NCBI GenBank assembly: GCA_017792365.1
Contig: CP051229.1
Location: 620,001 to 684,000 of the forward strand
From: Hyphomonas sp.
Lineage (GTDB): Bacteria > Pseudomonadota > Alphaproteobacteria > Caulobacterales > Hyphomonadaceae
Reading direction: 5' to 3'
Length of the DNA: 64,000 nucleotides
Of this stretch, positions 54,224-64,000 are shown piece by piece (the stretch's first letter is position 1; the number at the start of each line of letters is the position of its first letter). The translations under genes were made by a program, and so were the position numbers. The notes below the pieces were generated by a model. The model saw only the letters and a program-made list of their open reading frames with translations, did no database searches and had not been told where the DNA came from.

Positions 54224-56995
54224 GTGACTGACAACAACGACGATCCGTCGGCGACTGCGCCGGAAGATGGGCGAGAGACCGGCGTCTCGGCGATCTCCAT
54301 CTCCAGCGAGCTGAAGAAGTCCTATCTCGATTATGCGATGAGCGTGATCGTCAGCCGCGCGCTGCCCGATGTTCGCGATGGGTTGAAGCCGGTTCACCGA
54401 CGCATCCTGTATGCGATGTACGAGGGCGGCTACACGCACGACAAGCCTTTCAAGAAATCGGCAAACGTGGTCGGTGATGTCATGGGTCGCTATCACCCGC
54501 ATGGCGACGCTGCGATCTACGATGCGATGGTGCGACTGGCGCAGCCGTTCGCGATGAGCCTGATGCTGATTGAGGGGCAGGGCAATTTCGGTTCGCCGGA
54601 CGGCGATCCGCCTGCCGCAATGCGCTACACGGAAAGCCGGCTGGCGAAGGTTGCGGAATACATCCTCGCCGATATCGACAAGGACACAATCGACTTCGTC
54701 GACAATTACGATGGTTCGCGCCGCGAGCCGAGCGTTTTGCCCTCCAAGTTCCCGAACCTCCTCGTAAATGGCGCAGGCGGCATCGCCGTTGGCATGGCGA
54801 CCAACATTCCGCCCCACAATCTCGGGGAGATCATCGACGCGACCCTGGCGCTGATCGAGAACCCGGCGCTCGAAGATGGCGAGTTGCTCCAGATCGTACC
54901 CGGCCCGGACTTCCCCACGGGCGGTCAGATCATTGGCAGGGCCGGCGCTCGCAACGGCCTCATGACCGGCCGCGGGTCTGTCGTGATGCGCGCCAAGACT
55001 TCGATTGAAGAGATGCGCAATGGCCGCGACGCGATCATCGTTACTGATATTCCTTATCAGGTGAACAAGGCGACGATGGTTGAAAAGATCGCGGAACTGG
55101 TTCGCGACAAGAGGATCGAAGGCATCGCCGATCTCCGGGATGAGAGCGACCGCTCGGGCAATCGCGTCGTTATCGAGATCAAGCGCGACGCCTCTGCTGA
55201 CATCGTCCTGAATCAGTTGTTCCGATATACGCCCATGCAGACGTCATTCGGCGTCAATATGCTTGCGTTGAGCGGCGGCCGACCCGAACAGCTCACGCTG
55301 CGCTCGATGCTGCAGGCGTTCATCAGTTTCCGCGAAACCGTTGTCGCCAGACGCACCAAGTTCGAACTGAACAAGGCCCGCAACCGCGCCCACGTGCTGG
55401 TCGGTCTCGCGCTGGCCGTCGCTAACATCGACGAGATCATTCGGATCATTCGATACTCGCCGGATCCGAACTCCGCACGTATGGCCCTGCTTGAGCGCTC
55501 GTGGCCGGTGCAGGACATGGGGCCGCTGATCGGATTGATTGCCGACCGTCGGACCAACCTCGACGACAACAACGAAATTCGCCTATCGGACGAGCAGGCG
55601 CGGGCGATCCTTGACCTGCGGCTCCAGCGACTGACCGGACTGGGCAGGGACGAGATCGGGAATGAAGCCAAGGGGCTCTCAGACGCGATCAAGGACTACC
55701 TCGACATCTTGGGATCACGCCCGCGAATTCTCGACATCATCAAGGGCGAACTCACCGAGGTGCGCGATCGCTTCGCGGTGCCGCGGCGTACCGAATTCGT
55801 CGAGGCTGATCTCGATCTCGAGGATGAAGCGTTCATCGAACGCGAAGACATGGTCGTGATGGTGACGCATGGCGGCTACGTGAAACGGACGCCGCTAACG
55901 GCCTACCGCACCCAGCATCGCGGCGGCAAAGGTCGCGGGGCCATGGACACAAAGGACGAAGATTTCGTCGTCCGACTGTTCGCGGCCGACACGCACACGG
56001 AGATCCTGTTCTTCTCGTCGACCGGCATGGTCTACAAGCAGAAGGTATGGCGGCTGCCGCTCGGGGGGCCGAGTTCGCGTGGAAAGGCGCTCGTAAATCT
56101 GCTGCCGCTGGCGAAAGACGAACGCATAACATCCGTGATGCCATTACCGGACGACGAGGGCGAACGAGAAAGCTCCAATATCCTGTTCGCCACCAAGTCG
56201 GGAGGCGTCAGGCGGAACATGCTGTCCGACTTCACGCAGGTAAACCGGGCCGGCAAGATCGCCATGAAGCTCGACTCCGACGGTGACGCGATCGTCGACG
56301 TGAAATTCTGTGCGCCCCAGGACGACGTCTTGCTTACGACTGCGCAAGGCCAATGCATCCGTTTCGCAGTGGAACAGGTTCGGGTCTTTTCCGGGCGCAC
56401 CTCCACCGGCGTGCGCGGCATCCGTTTGGGCGCTGGCGATGAACTGATCGGCATGAGCGTTCTGGGGGGCGCCGAGATTTCACCGGGTGAGGCGCGGGCT
56501 TACCTGAAGAGAGCTAGCGCGCTGAGACGCTCGGTCGGAGACGGTGAAGAAGGTATCGAAGCCGAGATTGATGAGGTCGACAGCGAAGAGGCTGATGAAG
56601 AGGGCCGTGTCGAGGCGCTCTCAGACGAACGGTTTGCCGAACTGCAGGCGCAAGAGGAGTTCATCCTCACGATCACCCAGGAAGGCATGGGTAAGCGGGC
56701 GTCGGCGTTCGATTACAGAAGAGCGGGCCGCGGCGGTAAGGGTCTGATTGCACACAAGCTCCCCAAATCGGGACGGCTGGTCGCATCTTTTCCGGTCAAT
56801 GCCGGCGACGAGATCATGATGGTGACAGACGCGGGACAGCTAATCCGCTGTGGCGTTGAGCAAATCCGGATCGCAAGTCGCGCGACACAGGGCGTACGGG
56901 TGCTCCGGGTCGCCAAGGGCGAGAGGGTGGTATCGGTCGAGCGCTTGGAAGAGCAGGAAGAAGCTGAAATAGTCCCTCCAGAGGTTTCAGAATGA
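54224..56995 (+). CDS. gyrA: DNA gyrase subunit A
   Basis: Catalytic subunit that introduces negative supercoils with GyrB. 923 residues: [20 protein letters not shown], quinolone region [19 protein letters not shown], the active-site tyrosine in MRYTE, and C-terminal beta-pinwheel blades with the GyrA-box-like [10 protein letters not shown]. The C-terminal part carries an acidic insertion ([20 protein letters not shown]) typical of alphaproteobacterial GyrA. The residue matching E. coli Ser83 is Ala. GTG start; about 34 bp before coaD. Confidence 0.98.
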   Translation: MTDNNDDPSATAPEDGRETGVSAISISSELKKSYLDYAMSVIVSRALPDVRDGLKPVHRRILYAMYEGGYTHDKPFKKSANVVGDVMGRYHPHGDAAIYDAMVRLAQPFAMSLMLIEGQGNFGSPDGDPPAAMRYTESRLAKVAEYILADIDKDTIDFVDNYDGSRREPSVLPSKFPNLLVNGAGGIAVGMATNIPPHNLGEIIDATLALIENPALEDGELLQIVPGPDFPTGGQIIGRAGARNGLMTGRGSVVMRAKTSIEEMRNGRDAIIVTDIPYQVNKATMVEKIAELVRDKRIEGIADLRDESDRSGNRVVIEIKRDASADIVLNQLFRYTPMQTSFGVNMLALSGGRPEQLTLRSMLQAFISFRETVVARRTKFELNKARNRAHVLVGLALAVANIDEIIRIIRYSPDPNSARMALLERSWPVQDMGPLIGLIADRRTNLDDNNEIRLSDEQARAILDLRLQRLTGLGRDEIGNEAKGLSDAIKDYLDILGSRPRILDIIKGELTEVRDRFAVPRRTEFVEADLDLEDEAFIEREDMVVMVTHGGYVKRTPLTAYRTQHRGGKGRGAMDTKDEDFVVRLFAADTHTEILFFSSTGMVYKQKVWRLPLGGPSSRGKALVNLLPLAKDERITSVMPLPDDEGERESSNILFATKSGGVRRNMLSDFTQVNRAGKIAMKLDSDGDAIVDVKFCAPQDDVLLTTAQGQCIRFAVEQVRVFSGRTSTGVRGIRLGAGDELIGMSVLGGAEISPGEARAYLKRASALRRSVGDGEEGIEAEIDEVDSEEADEEGRVEALSDERFAELQAQEEFILTITQEGMGKRASAFDYRRAGRGGKGLIAHKLPKSGRLVASFPVNAGDEIMMVTDAGQLIRCGVEQIRIASRATQGVRVLRVAKGERVVSVERLEEQEEAEIVPPEVSE

Positions 56996-57029
56996 TCTGG
57001 TCGCCGACCGCAAACAAAACGGATCGATC

Positions 57030-57527
57030 ATGAAGCGGGTTGGACTATATCCGGGCACATTCGACCCGATTACCAATGGTCATCTCGATATCATTGGGCG
57101 AGCCGTCAAACTGGTTGATCAGCTGATCATTGGCGTCGCCGTGAACCGCGACAAGGGCCCGCTCTTCTCACTCGAAGAACGCGTCGAAATGGTGGTCGCC
57201 GAGACTCGCCAGTTTGCGGGCGAAGTGGAGATCATCGCACGCCCATTCGAAAATCTACTCATGCATTTCGCAGTTGAGTGCGGAGCTCAGATTATTATTC
57301 GTGGTCTGCGAGCAGTTTCAGATTTTGAATACGAGTTCCAGATGGTCGCAATGAACCAGCAGCTGAATGATGAAGTAGAAACCGTCTTCCTGATGGCGGA
57401 CCCCCACCATCAAGCGGTTTCTTCGCGGCTGGTAAAGGAAATCGCGCGCCTGGGGGGCAGGGCCGACTTGTTTATCCCGGAAGCCGTCGCCGGCCGTCTG
57501 GCCGACAAGTTTGGCGGCAAGCAATGA
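57030..57527 (+). CDS. coaD: Pantetheine-phosphate adenylyltransferase
   Basis: Fourth step of CoA synthesis: ATP plus 4'-phosphopantetheine to dephospho-CoA. 165 residues: nucleotide motif YPGTFDPITNGHLDIIGRA, IIRGLRAVSDFEYEFQMVAM and SSRLVKEIARLGG. Length normal. Its stop overlaps the following cyclophilin start (ATGA), part of the gyrA-coaD-ppi operon common in alphaproteobacteria. Confidence 0.97.
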   Translation: MKRVGLYPGTFDPITNGHLDIIGRAVKLVDQLIIGVAVNRDKGPLFSLEERVEMVVAETRQFAGEVEIIARPFENLLMHFAVECGAQIIIRGLRAVSDFEYEFQMVAMNQQLNDEVETVFLMADPHHQAVSSRLVKEIARLGGRADLFIPEAVAGRLADKFGGKQ

Positions 57528-58453
57528 AGCGGCTGTGTTCGTGGGCCCGACTGGGCGTCCTGCCGCTTGGCTTGATCATGTCGAGCCAATCGGCGGCGCA
57601 GGAACCGGCGACCCCGCCCTCGACTGTTGAAATGGCTTCATCGCCACTCGGACCCGACGAGAATCCGGCCGGATGGCGCGAGATTGATCCTGATAATCTG
57701 CTCCGGATGCGCGTCCGCAACGGAACTGTCTTGATCGAGCTGAGACCCGACATCGCGCCGGCTCACGTGTCGCAGGTTAAGGAAATCGTGCGCAACGGGC
57801 ACTACGACGGCTTGCCGTTCCATCGCGTGATCGATGATTTCATGGCGCAGGGCGGTGAGGTGAGATCGGTATACCCCCAGGCCCCGTATCCCTCTCTGCA
57901 GCCGGAATTCACGTTCAGAAGAGATCCAAACTCTCAACCGCTTACGGCGATTGGAAAAACGTCGAGCGGTGACCTTCTTGGTTTCTATGACGGCTTCCTC
58001 GTGCAATCGCGGCCGGAATCCCTGGCGCTGCTTATGGCTGACAAGTCAGTAGAGACTTGGATCGTGCATTGTCAGGGCATCGCCTCCATGGCGAGAGCGG
58101 ACGCGCCCGACAGCGCGGACACCCAGTTCTTTCTGATGCGGCAACCCCAGATCGCCCTGGACCAGAGCTATACGGCCTGGGGCCGAGTTGTATCGGGCCT
58201 TGACGTGGTGCGGCGTATCAAGGCCGGACCTGAGGCGACTGATGGCCGTCTGTCCCCTGCAGAGTCTGACCGTCTCATCAGGGCCGAGGTGCTTTCGGAT
58301 GTCGATGCAATGGAGCGCCCAAGAGTGTATGTTCAGGCGACCGGGCCAGCTACGTATGGAACCGCGGTCGAAACGTTGAGCTACTCAAATCCCACGGCAG
58401 CGTGCGAAGCGCCGCCGCCGCTTGTTCACATTGAGGAGTCGAATATTGGCTGA
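57524..58453 (+). CDS. ppiA: Periplasmic peptidyl-prolyl isomerase (cyclophilin type)
   Basis: 309-residue cyclophilin with a signal peptide (RLGVLPLGLIMSSQSAAQ). Cyclophilin core: SQVKEIVRNGHYDGLPFHRV, DDFMAQGGEVRS and ADTQFFLMRQPQIAL. It is longer than a bare cyclophilin because of a central insertion (about 50 residues between the GG loop and the SMARA motif) and a C-terminal extension. It catalyses cis-trans isomerisation of periplasmic proline bonds. The start overlaps coaD by 4 bp and the stop overlaps the next cyclophilin by 8 bp. Confidence 0.9.
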   Translation: MKRLCSWARLGVLPLGLIMSSQSAAQEPATPPSTVEMASSPLGPDENPAGWREIDPDNLLRMRVRNGTVLIELRPDIAPAHVSQVKEIVRNGHYDGLPFHRVIDDFMAQGGEVRSVYPQAPYPSLQPEFTFRRDPNSQPLTAIGKTSSGDLLGFYDGFLVQSRPESLALLMADKSVETWIVHCQGIASMARADAPDSADTQFFLMRQPQIALDQSYTAWGRVVSGLDVVRRIKAGPEATDGRLSPAESDRLIRAEVLSDVDAMERPRVYVQATGPATYGTAVETLSYSNPTAACEAPPPLVHIEESNIG

Positions 58454-58911
58454 TGCACCTGAAGACACGCTCATTCTGACGACAGAGGATGGAGAGGTCC
58501 GGATCCGACTGCTGCCGGAGGAAGCCCCTGGTCACGTTGCACGGATCAAGGAACTCAGCAGGGAAGGGTTCTATGACGGCCTACGTTCCATCGCGTGATT
58601 GAAGGCTTCATGGCTCAGGAGGCTGCCCAGAAGGCTCCGGCATGGGCGGATCAGGCAAGAAGCTGAAGCAGGAATTCAACGCGCGTGAGCACGTCCGAGG
58701 GGTCTGCTCGATGGCGCGGGCAAGTGACCCCAACAGCGCCGACAGCCAGTTTTTCATCGTATTCGACGATGCGCGCTTCCTCGACCGACAATACACGGTC
58801 TGGGGCGAGGTGGTTGAGGGTATGGAGCACATCGACGCCCTGCCGCGCGGCGAGCCGCCGAAAGCCCCAGGCAAAATCGTATCGATGAAAGTGGCGGCCG
58901 ACCTCAAGTAG
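58446..58911 (+). pseudogene. ppiB: Cytoplasmic peptidyl-prolyl isomerase, frameshifted twice
   Basis: About 156 residues when repaired. The TTG start at 58446 has GAGGAG about 8 bases upstream and overlaps the ppiA stop. The frame reads to SREGFYDGL, then continues as TFHRVIEGFMAQ after one missing base near 58583, and to GGCPEGSGMGGSGKKLKQEFN after another near 58620. The rest is normal: VRGVCSMARASDPNSADSQF, FFIVFDDARFLDRQYTVWG. Two single-base losses in 40 bp, in C- and G-rich runs, look like consensus errors. Confidence 0.85.
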
Positions 58912-59146
58912 GCGCCTGACCGAAGGTTCGGTCTCTTCCAGACCGTGGTTCGGTTAGTGGTTCTAGGACCGCAAAGCCTGGCGAAGTCCCCACCGCTCCC
59001 CCGCGCGCCCGCTTTCGGTGCAGTCCCTGCAGTCCGGTGATCCTTGACGATGCGCCGCACCGAGAGGCTACTGCGAACCGGTCTACGGTTCGACGAGATG
59101 TCCTGACGTTGTAAGCTGGACGCTCACGCTAGCAAAAAGAAGTGTT

Positions 59147-59842
59147 ATGACTGTCTTCGAACCGGACCCAGCGCCCGCCAGCCTCAAGCGAAAACGACCG
59201 CTTGAGTGGCTCCGGAACTGGTTCATAACTGGCATTGTCGTCGCGGCGCCGATCGGCATCACGATCTGGCTCGTCTGGTCCTTTGTTAGTTTCGTAGACA
59301 ACCGGATCAAGCCGCTGATCCCACCGCGGTGGAACCCCGAAACCTATCTTCAGTTTGCGCTTCCCGGCCTCGGGATTGTAATCGCTGTGGTCGGTTTGAC
59401 GTTGCTCGGCGCGCTCACGGCGAACCTGATCGGGAAATCTCTTATTCGCTCGGGCGAGAGGGTCGTGAACCGCGTACCGCTCGTGCGATCGGTCTACGGA
59501 GTTCTGAAACAGGTCTTCGAGACCTTTGCGTCGCAGGACGCCACCTCCTTCAAGGAAGCGGTCATGATCCAGTTTCCTCGAGAAGGAATCTGGACAGTCG
59601 CTTTCATCACCAACCGCAATCCAGGCGGAGAGATCTCGGAGCACGTCAAGAATGCCGTGGCGGTCTTCGTGCCCAATGCGCCCAATCCGGCGACGGGATT
59701 TATTCTCTATGTGCCGGCTGAAACGATCGTGCCGCTGAAGATGTCTGTCGAACAAGCCGCGAAACTTGTCTTCTCCGTCGGTATCCTCACGCCGGAGCAA
59801 GCTGGAAAGGGCGCAGAACTCGGTTTGCCGGGCTACCCGTGA
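59147..59842 (+). CDS. DUF502 family membrane protein
   Basis: 231-residue DUF502 protein with two predicted helices (NWFITGIVVAAPIGITIWLV; LPGLGIVIAVVGLTLLGAL) and the conserved PLVRSVYGVLKQVFETFASQ and YVPAETIVPLKMSVEQAAKL. Function unknown. The 235-bp region before it (58912-59146) contains only short inverted repeats such as CCGAA/TTCGG. It overlaps the convergent recG end by about 10 bp, as sequenced, in the conserved DUF502-recG-sdhE-mfd block. Confidence 0.9.
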   Translation: MTVFEPDPAPASLKRKRPLEWLRNWFITGIVVAAPIGITIWLVWSFVSFVDNRIKPLIPPRWNPETYLQFALPGLGIVIAVVGLTLLGALTANLIGKSLIRSGERVVNRVPLVRSVYGVLKQVFETFASQDATSFKEAVMIQFPREGIWTVAFITNRNPGGEISEHVKNAVAVFVPNAPNPATGFILYVPAETIVPLKMSVEQAAKLVFSVGILTPEQAGKGAELGLPGYP

Positions 59843-61937
59843 CCCAGCCTCACCGGAAGATTGAGGCTCAGGCGATCGATTGAGCACCGACGCAAGCCGC
59901 GGAGCCAGAAGGTCCCGCAAAGTCTCGCCGACTGTCCTCTCTCTCCCTGAAGTGTCGGGTCGCCTGCCAGAAGCAGTTTCGCATCACTCCGCGCGGTCTC
60001 GATCAAGCCCGCTTGCGTGTCGACATCCAGAACGCGGAACTCCGGCGCGCCCGATTGCTTCGATCCCAGAACGTCGCCTGCACCGCGATGCGCGAAATCC
60101 GCCTCCGCGATCGCAAAACCGTCGTTGGTCTTTCGCAGAATATCGAGGCGCTCCTTGCCGGCTTCGGTCAGGGGCTGCTTGTAGAGCAGCAGGCAGCTGG
60201 ACGGTTTGTCGCCCCTCCCGACACGACCGCGGAGCTGATGGAGCTGGGCCAGGCCGAAACGGTCCGCGCGTTCGATCACGATTATGGTGGCGTCCGGAAC
60301 ATCAACGCCCACCTCGATCACAGTCGTTGCGACGAGAACACCCGCGTCGCCAGTCCGAAATCGTTCCAGCGCTGCATCGCGCGCTTCCGCTGTGAGCCGA
60401 CCGTGAACAAGCTCGACTGGCTGGCGCAATGCATCGCGCAGCAGCTCATGGCGTGTCGTGGCTGCTGAATCGCCTGCATCTTCGCTGTCCACCGTTGGGC
60501 AGATCCAGAAGGCCTTTTCGCCGGCGGCCACAGCCCTGCGAACTGCGCCAACCACCTCATCAATCCTTGCATCGGGCAACGCGGCGGTTGTGATCTCCTT
60601 ACGCCCGACAGGCTTCTCGCGAATGGTCGTGATCTCCATGTCTCCATGAAGCGCGAGGGCCATTGTCCGGGGGATGGGGGTCGCGCTCATCACCAGCATG
60701 TGAGGCGAGCGCCCCTTCGAGGCGAGGCGCATGCGATCAGCCACACCGAACCTGTGCTGTTCGTCGATGATGATCAGGCCAAGATCTGGAAGGTCGACGT
60801 CAGATTGGTACAGCGACTGGGTGCCCGAGATCACCGGGACCGAGCCCGCGCGGATGCGGTTCAGAAGCGCCGTCCGCTGTGATCCTTTGTCCCGGGAGGT
60901 CAGCGCGATGCATTCGAATCCTGCAGGTTTGAGAAAACCGCTGAAAGCCTGCTTGCTGCCTCGCGAGCACTTCAGTCGGCGACATGAGAACAGTCAGTTT
61001 TCCGGCCGCTGCCATTTGTGCAGCCGAGCGCGGCTACAACAGTCTTTCCCGAGCCCACGTCGCCTCGGATGAGACGTCGCATGGGTATCGAATTGGAGAT
61101 GTCGGAGCTGATTTCGCTGAAAGCGGCTCTCTGGGCCCGTGTGAGGCTGAAGCGAAGGCTCTCGATGATGGTTTGTTCCACCGCCACTGCAGGCTTGGCG
61201 ATTGGCGCGCGCTGCTTCTCCCGCGCCAGGCGGGCCTGACCCAAAGCGATTTCCCGAGCCAGTGCTTCGTCGTATGCCAGTCTTTCCCTGGACTTATGGA
61301 ATGCGTCCGGATCGTAATCGACCGGCCGATGCAACGTATCAAGCGCGCGGGCGAAATCTGGCCAGCCGGCTCGATCGATCTGGTGCTTGTCGGCCCACTC
61401 ATCGACCACGGGAAGAGTGTCGAGAGCGGCCTCGATATACTTGCGCAATTGTCTCCCGGTGAGTCCGGCGGTCAGGGGGTAGACCGGCTCCACCTCGGGC
61501 GGCATGTCACCACCTACCGCTGCTGAAACATGATCGGGGTGCAGCATTTGGCGCCCCCCCTGATGCTCCTGCACCAAACCGGAGACGACTAACTCTGCGC
61601 CGGCCTTGAAGGTCCTTTCGAGCCAGTTCCGATTGGCCCGGAAGTAGACCAGGCTGAGAAACCCGGATTCGTCGCGAAGGCGAATGCGCGCTGGCGCCTT
61701 GCCAAACGGCAGTTGCACCTGATCCACCACGCCGGTGACCGTCGATATCTGGTCGAAGGGCGCATCTGAAATCGTCTGCCGGTTGCGTCGATCAATCCAA
61801 GAGTTCGGCAGGTGAAAGATGAGGTCGAGTATCGTCGTCCCGCCGATGAGCCGCTCCAGCAGCCCGCCCACCTTCGGCCCTACGCCAGGAAGTGTCGTTA
61901 TGTCTGCGCGGAAGCGGAGGATCAGTTCATCGTTCAT
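59833..61937 (-). pseudogene. recG: ATP-dependent DNA helicase RecG, frameshifted twice
   Basis: Branch-migration helicase that rescues stalled replication forks. The wedge/OB domain begins LILRFRADITTLPGVGPKVGG. Walker A lies in IRGDVGSGKTVVAALG; then MAAAGKLTVLMSPTEVLARQ and, two frames later, VISGTQSLYQSDVDLPDL, IIIDEQHRFGVADRMRLA, VATTVIEVGVDVPDATIIV and LRGRVGRGDKPSSC follow. Two breaks, each explained by one extra base: near 61022 and near 60953. The C-terminus after GERGQSARL is also uncertain, since two other frames give plausible ends. Convergent with DUF502, divergent from sdhE. Confidence 0.87.
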
Positions 61938-62015
61938 GCGTGGTTACAAATTGATCTTTGGACAAAGGTGGCCAACTAGAGAGAGTGAAGGGACCGGCCC
62001 TCAGGAGAACTCGCA

Positions 62016-62315
62016 TTGGACATTGAGACACGCAGGAAAAAACTCCGGTTTCGCGCAGCCCACCGCGGACTCAAGGAGTTGGACCTGTTTATCGGCTCAT
62101 TCGCGGAGGCAAGCGTCGCGGACATGGATGAAGGGCAACTCGATGAGTTCGAAGCGATTCTGGACGTTCCGGACAATATCATGTTGGACTGGATAATGGG
62201 CAGGCAAACCCCTGAGTATCCAGCTGGCGGGGTACTTGAGGCCATTCTCAAGTTTGAATATCCGCGGCGCCGCCTGAGTTTCGTTCGCCCCGGCATTGCG
62301 CCCCCGATAGGTTAG
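62016..62315 (+). CDS. sdhE: Succinate dehydrogenase assembly factor SdhE
   Basis: 99-residue FAD assembly factor that helps covalent flavin attachment to SdhA. It has the family RGXXE motif in RAAHRGLKELDLFIGSFAE and DVPDNIMLDWIMGRQTPEYP. Divergent from recG (78 bp between starts) and 14 bp before mfd, the standard alphaproteobacterial recG-sdhE-mfd order. Confidence 0.95.
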   Translation: MDIETRRKKLRFRAAHRGLKELDLFIGSFAEASVADMDEGQLDEFEAILDVPDNIMLDWIMGRQTPEYPAGGVLEAILKFEYPRRRLSFVRPGIAPPIG

Positions 62316-62329
62316 ATCAGTCTAGCGCC

Positions 62330-64000
62330 ATGATGATAGCCAAGAACCTCGCCAGCCTGCGCGAGGATACAACCGTATATCGCGCCCCGACCGGGCTGGC
62401 CGCCCGACTGTTCGCGAAGGCTGTGATCGAGCGCGGCGGAGCTAATCTGTTCGTCGTTGAAAACGATCGGGCCGCTCGCGAACTCGGCGCGGTGGCCAGA
62501 TTCTTTCAGCCAGACCTGAAGACGCTCGTTTTCCCGGCCTGGGATTCTCCACCGTATGAGCGGATCAGCCCCAGCCCGACAGTTGCAGCGCAACGGTGCG
62601 CCGTCTTGACCACGCTGGCGAACAAGCCGCGCAACGAGCCGGTCCTCGTCGTCGCGACTGCTGCAGCGTTGTCACAATTGGTTCCGCCACTGAGTTACTT
62701 CCAGGGCGCGGGGCTCAACCTGCGGCCGGGCGCGGAGTCGAGCATCGACGCAATTCAGAAATATCTCGAGGCAAACGGGTATTCGAGAGGTTCGATCGTC
62801 AGAGATCCCGGGGAATACGCGATCCGGGGCGGCATCGTGGATTTGTTCCCCGCTGGAGAACCGGAACCGCTGCGTCTCGACTACTTCGGCGATGATCTCG
62901 AGACGATCCGAACGTTCGATCCGGATAGTCAAAGATCGACCTCTCAGCGCACCGAACTGACGTTGGCGCCGGTCAGCGAACTGGACTTCTCGGACGCGGG
63001 GCTCGCCACGCTCAGAACCAAATACATGGAGTTGTTTGGCCCGCCCGCCGGTGATCCGGACTATGAAGCGGCCCGCGCGCGCATCAAGCGGCAGGGTGTC
63101 GAGCAATGGCTGCCTTTGTTCCACCCGGCGCTGGTGCCGCTGACTGACTATCTCGACCCAAACGCGATGATCGCTACCGCCTCGGGGAGTGCAGGCGCAG
63201 TAGCGGACAGAATGGAGCAGGTTCGAAACGCTTATGAGGCCCGCAGGCGCCACAGTGGTCCGGACGGCACATCGCGGATCGTGCCGCCAGAAAGCCTGTA
63301 CATGGGCTATGAGGACATTGCAGAGGCCAACCAGAACTCTCCTTGGGTCCGCTTCGTCGAAAGCGATGGCCCAGAAGGACGAAATACGATCATCGCCGCA
63401 GGCGCCAGTGCGCGGTCCTTCGCGGTCGAAAGAGTTGACCCGGCGGTGGACCTTTTCGCGGCGGTCGCGGAGTACTTGAAGGAGGGCGCGTCCAGCGGGC
63501 GCGCCGTGATCGTTGCGGTTTCCTCGGCCGGCGCGGTAAGCCGTTTCCAGTCCTTCCTGTCTGAACACGGAATTCCAGCCGTCGGCGAAGCCGCTGGCTT
63601 TGCGGACGCCGCACCCAAGGCGGTGAGTATAGCGGTGCTGCCGATAGACCACGGCTTCAGTGATCCAGAAGTTATCGTGCTCACCGAGGCGGACATCCTT
63701 GGCGAGCGTCTATCCAGACCACGTTCGCGGAAAGGTGGCGCTGCGTTCATCTCGGAGGTCGCTGCGCTGAGTGTCGGCGATCTCATCGTTCATATCGAAC
63801 ACGGTGTGGGTCGATACGCCGGGCTCACCACGATCGATGCAGGCGGCGCCGCACACGATTGCTTTGAACTCATCTATGCAGGCGGCGACAAGATTCTCCT
63901 ACCGGTGGAGAACGCCGAGCTCATCAGCAGGTATGGGGCCGAGTCCGGCGATGCAGCGCTGGATCGACTGGGCGGTGCGAGCTGGCAGGCGCGTAAGGCG
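62330..64000 (+). CDS. mfd: Transcription-repair coupling factor Mfd, partial
   Basis: Displaces stalled RNA polymerase and recruits UvrA. Only the first 557 codons are in the window; the frame stays open at the right edge. Two tandem ATG codons (62330, 62333) begin it. Visible: the UvrB-like N-terminal domain (VFPAWDSPPYERISPSPTVA; EYAIRGGIVDLFPAGEPEP; QKYLEANGYSRGSIVRDPG) and the start of the RNAP-interacting domain (VGDLIVHIEHGVGRYAGLTT). Helicase motifs lie beyond the edge. Fourteen bp after sdhE. Confidence 0.95.
   Translation, partial: MMIAKNLASLREDTTVYRAPTGLAARLFAKAVIERGGANLFVVENDRAARELGAVARFFQPDLKTLVFPAWDSPPYERISPSPTVAAQRCAVLTTLANKPRNEPVLVVATAAALSQLVPPLSYFQGAGLNLRPGAESSIDAIQKYLEANGYSRGSIVRDPGEYAIRGGIVDLFPAGEPEPLRLDYFGDDLETIRTFDPDSQRSTSQRTELTLAPVSELDFSDAGLATLRTKYMELFGPPAGDPDYEAARARIKRQGVEQWLPLFHPALVPLTDYLDPNAMIATASGSAGAVADRMEQVRNAYEARRRHSGPDGTSRIVPPESLYMGYEDIAEANQNSPWVRFVESDGPEGRNTIIAAGASARSFAVERVDPAVDLFAAVAEYLKEGASSGRAVIVAVSSAGAVSRFQSFLSEHGIPAVGEAAGFADAAPKAVSIAVLPIDHGFSDPEVIVLTEADILGERLSRPRSRKGGAAFISEVAALSVGDLIVHIEHGVGRYAGLTTIDAGGAAHDCFELIYAGGDKILLPVENAELISRYGAESGDAALDRLGGASWQARKA

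Noticed and set aside
58446-58911. Programmed frameshifting in the ppiB gene
   Set aside because: There are two independent breaks 40 bp apart, with no slippery heptamer or downstream pseudoknot. Two consensus errors explain it better.
1-64000. CRISPR array, insertion sequence, prophage or rRNA operon
   Set aside because: No direct-repeat/spacer series, transposase, phage structural gene or rRNA sequence was seen in the window.

Overview
The window is a high-GC bacterial chromosome segment (roughly 60-65% GC by eye). It most likely comes from an alphaproteobacterium of the Caulobacterales type (Hyphomonadaceae/Maricaulaceae-like). The main reasons are a divK-pleD cell-cycle pair, a pmbA/DUF4170/MsbA-like/DUF374/waaA/lpxK/lpxL envelope block, a DUF502-recG-sdhE-mfd block, a gyrA-coaD-ppiA-ppiB operon, a CC0125-type lipoprotein and DUF482/DUF2093/DUF4170 proteins. 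No prophage, insertion sequence, CRISPR array or rRNA operon was seen. The only RNA gene recognised is tRNA-Trp(CCA).

Layout. 1-1.0 kb: OmpR-type response regulator and MarR regulator, co-directional and both frameshifted, divergent from ilvE. 2.0-5.6 kb: HIT protein, DUF482 acyltransferase, RidA and DNA polymerase IV on the minus strand. 5.7-8.3 kb: divK-pleD (overlapping ATGA), then two small DUF genes. 8.3-12.3 kb: minus-strand lipid A/Kdo operon (DUF374 acyltransferase, waaA, lpxK, lpxL-type acyltransferase). 12.5-17.6 kb: tyrosine phosphatase, small membrane protein, pmbA/tldE, DUF4170, MsbA-like ABC exporter, small lipoprotein. 17.7-25.7 kb: mixed metabolic and hypothetical genes (TauE exporter, GNATs, acyl-CoA dehydrogenase, PepSY protein, rluB, GST, thioesterase). 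25.9-27.7 kb: tRNA-Trp and two RNA methyltransferases. 27.8-30.1 kb: a translationally coupled pair made of an inner-membrane OmpA/BON-repeat protein and a membrane-anchored coiled-coil HhH protein. 30.1-39.6 kb: methylmalonyl-CoA mutase region (mutB, lipoprotein, YbjQ, meaB and ClpP-like gene in one run; mutA separate, with an SDR, an ABM-like protein and a PQQ-type sugar dehydrogenase between). 39.8-50.3 kb: nitronate monooxygenase, threonine dehydratase, lytic transglycosylase, dapA-smpB-mscS, sodB, phytoene-synthase-like protein, trmFO. 50.3-58.9 kb: uvrA, ssb, gyrA, coaD and two cyclophilins. 59.1-64 kb: DUF502, recG, sdhE and mfd (cut by the window edge).

How the genes work together. 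The left third mainly builds and controls the cell envelope and cell cycle: Kdo-lipid A assembly, export, and c-di-GMP signalling through PleD under DivK. The centre carries propionyl/methylmalonyl-CoA metabolism with its B12-enzyme chaperone MeaB. The right third is DNA repair and topology (uvrA, ssb, gyrA, recG, mfd) plus cofactor and peptidoglycan-linked genes (coaD, dapA, SLT).

Two window-scale points. First, at least eight genes contain one- or two-base frameshifts, including normally essential waaA, while very long genes such as uvrA, gyrA and mutB are intact; consensus sequencing errors are the simplest explanation. Second, the plus strand changes from C-rich coding sequence to balanced or G-rich coding sequence near 26-28 kb, which looks like a GC-skew switch. 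The most interesting uncharacterised system is the coupled OmpA/BON plus coiled-coil/HhH pair at 27.8-30.1 kb: by predicted topology it could connect peptidoglycan outside the membrane to DNA or nucleoprotein inside.
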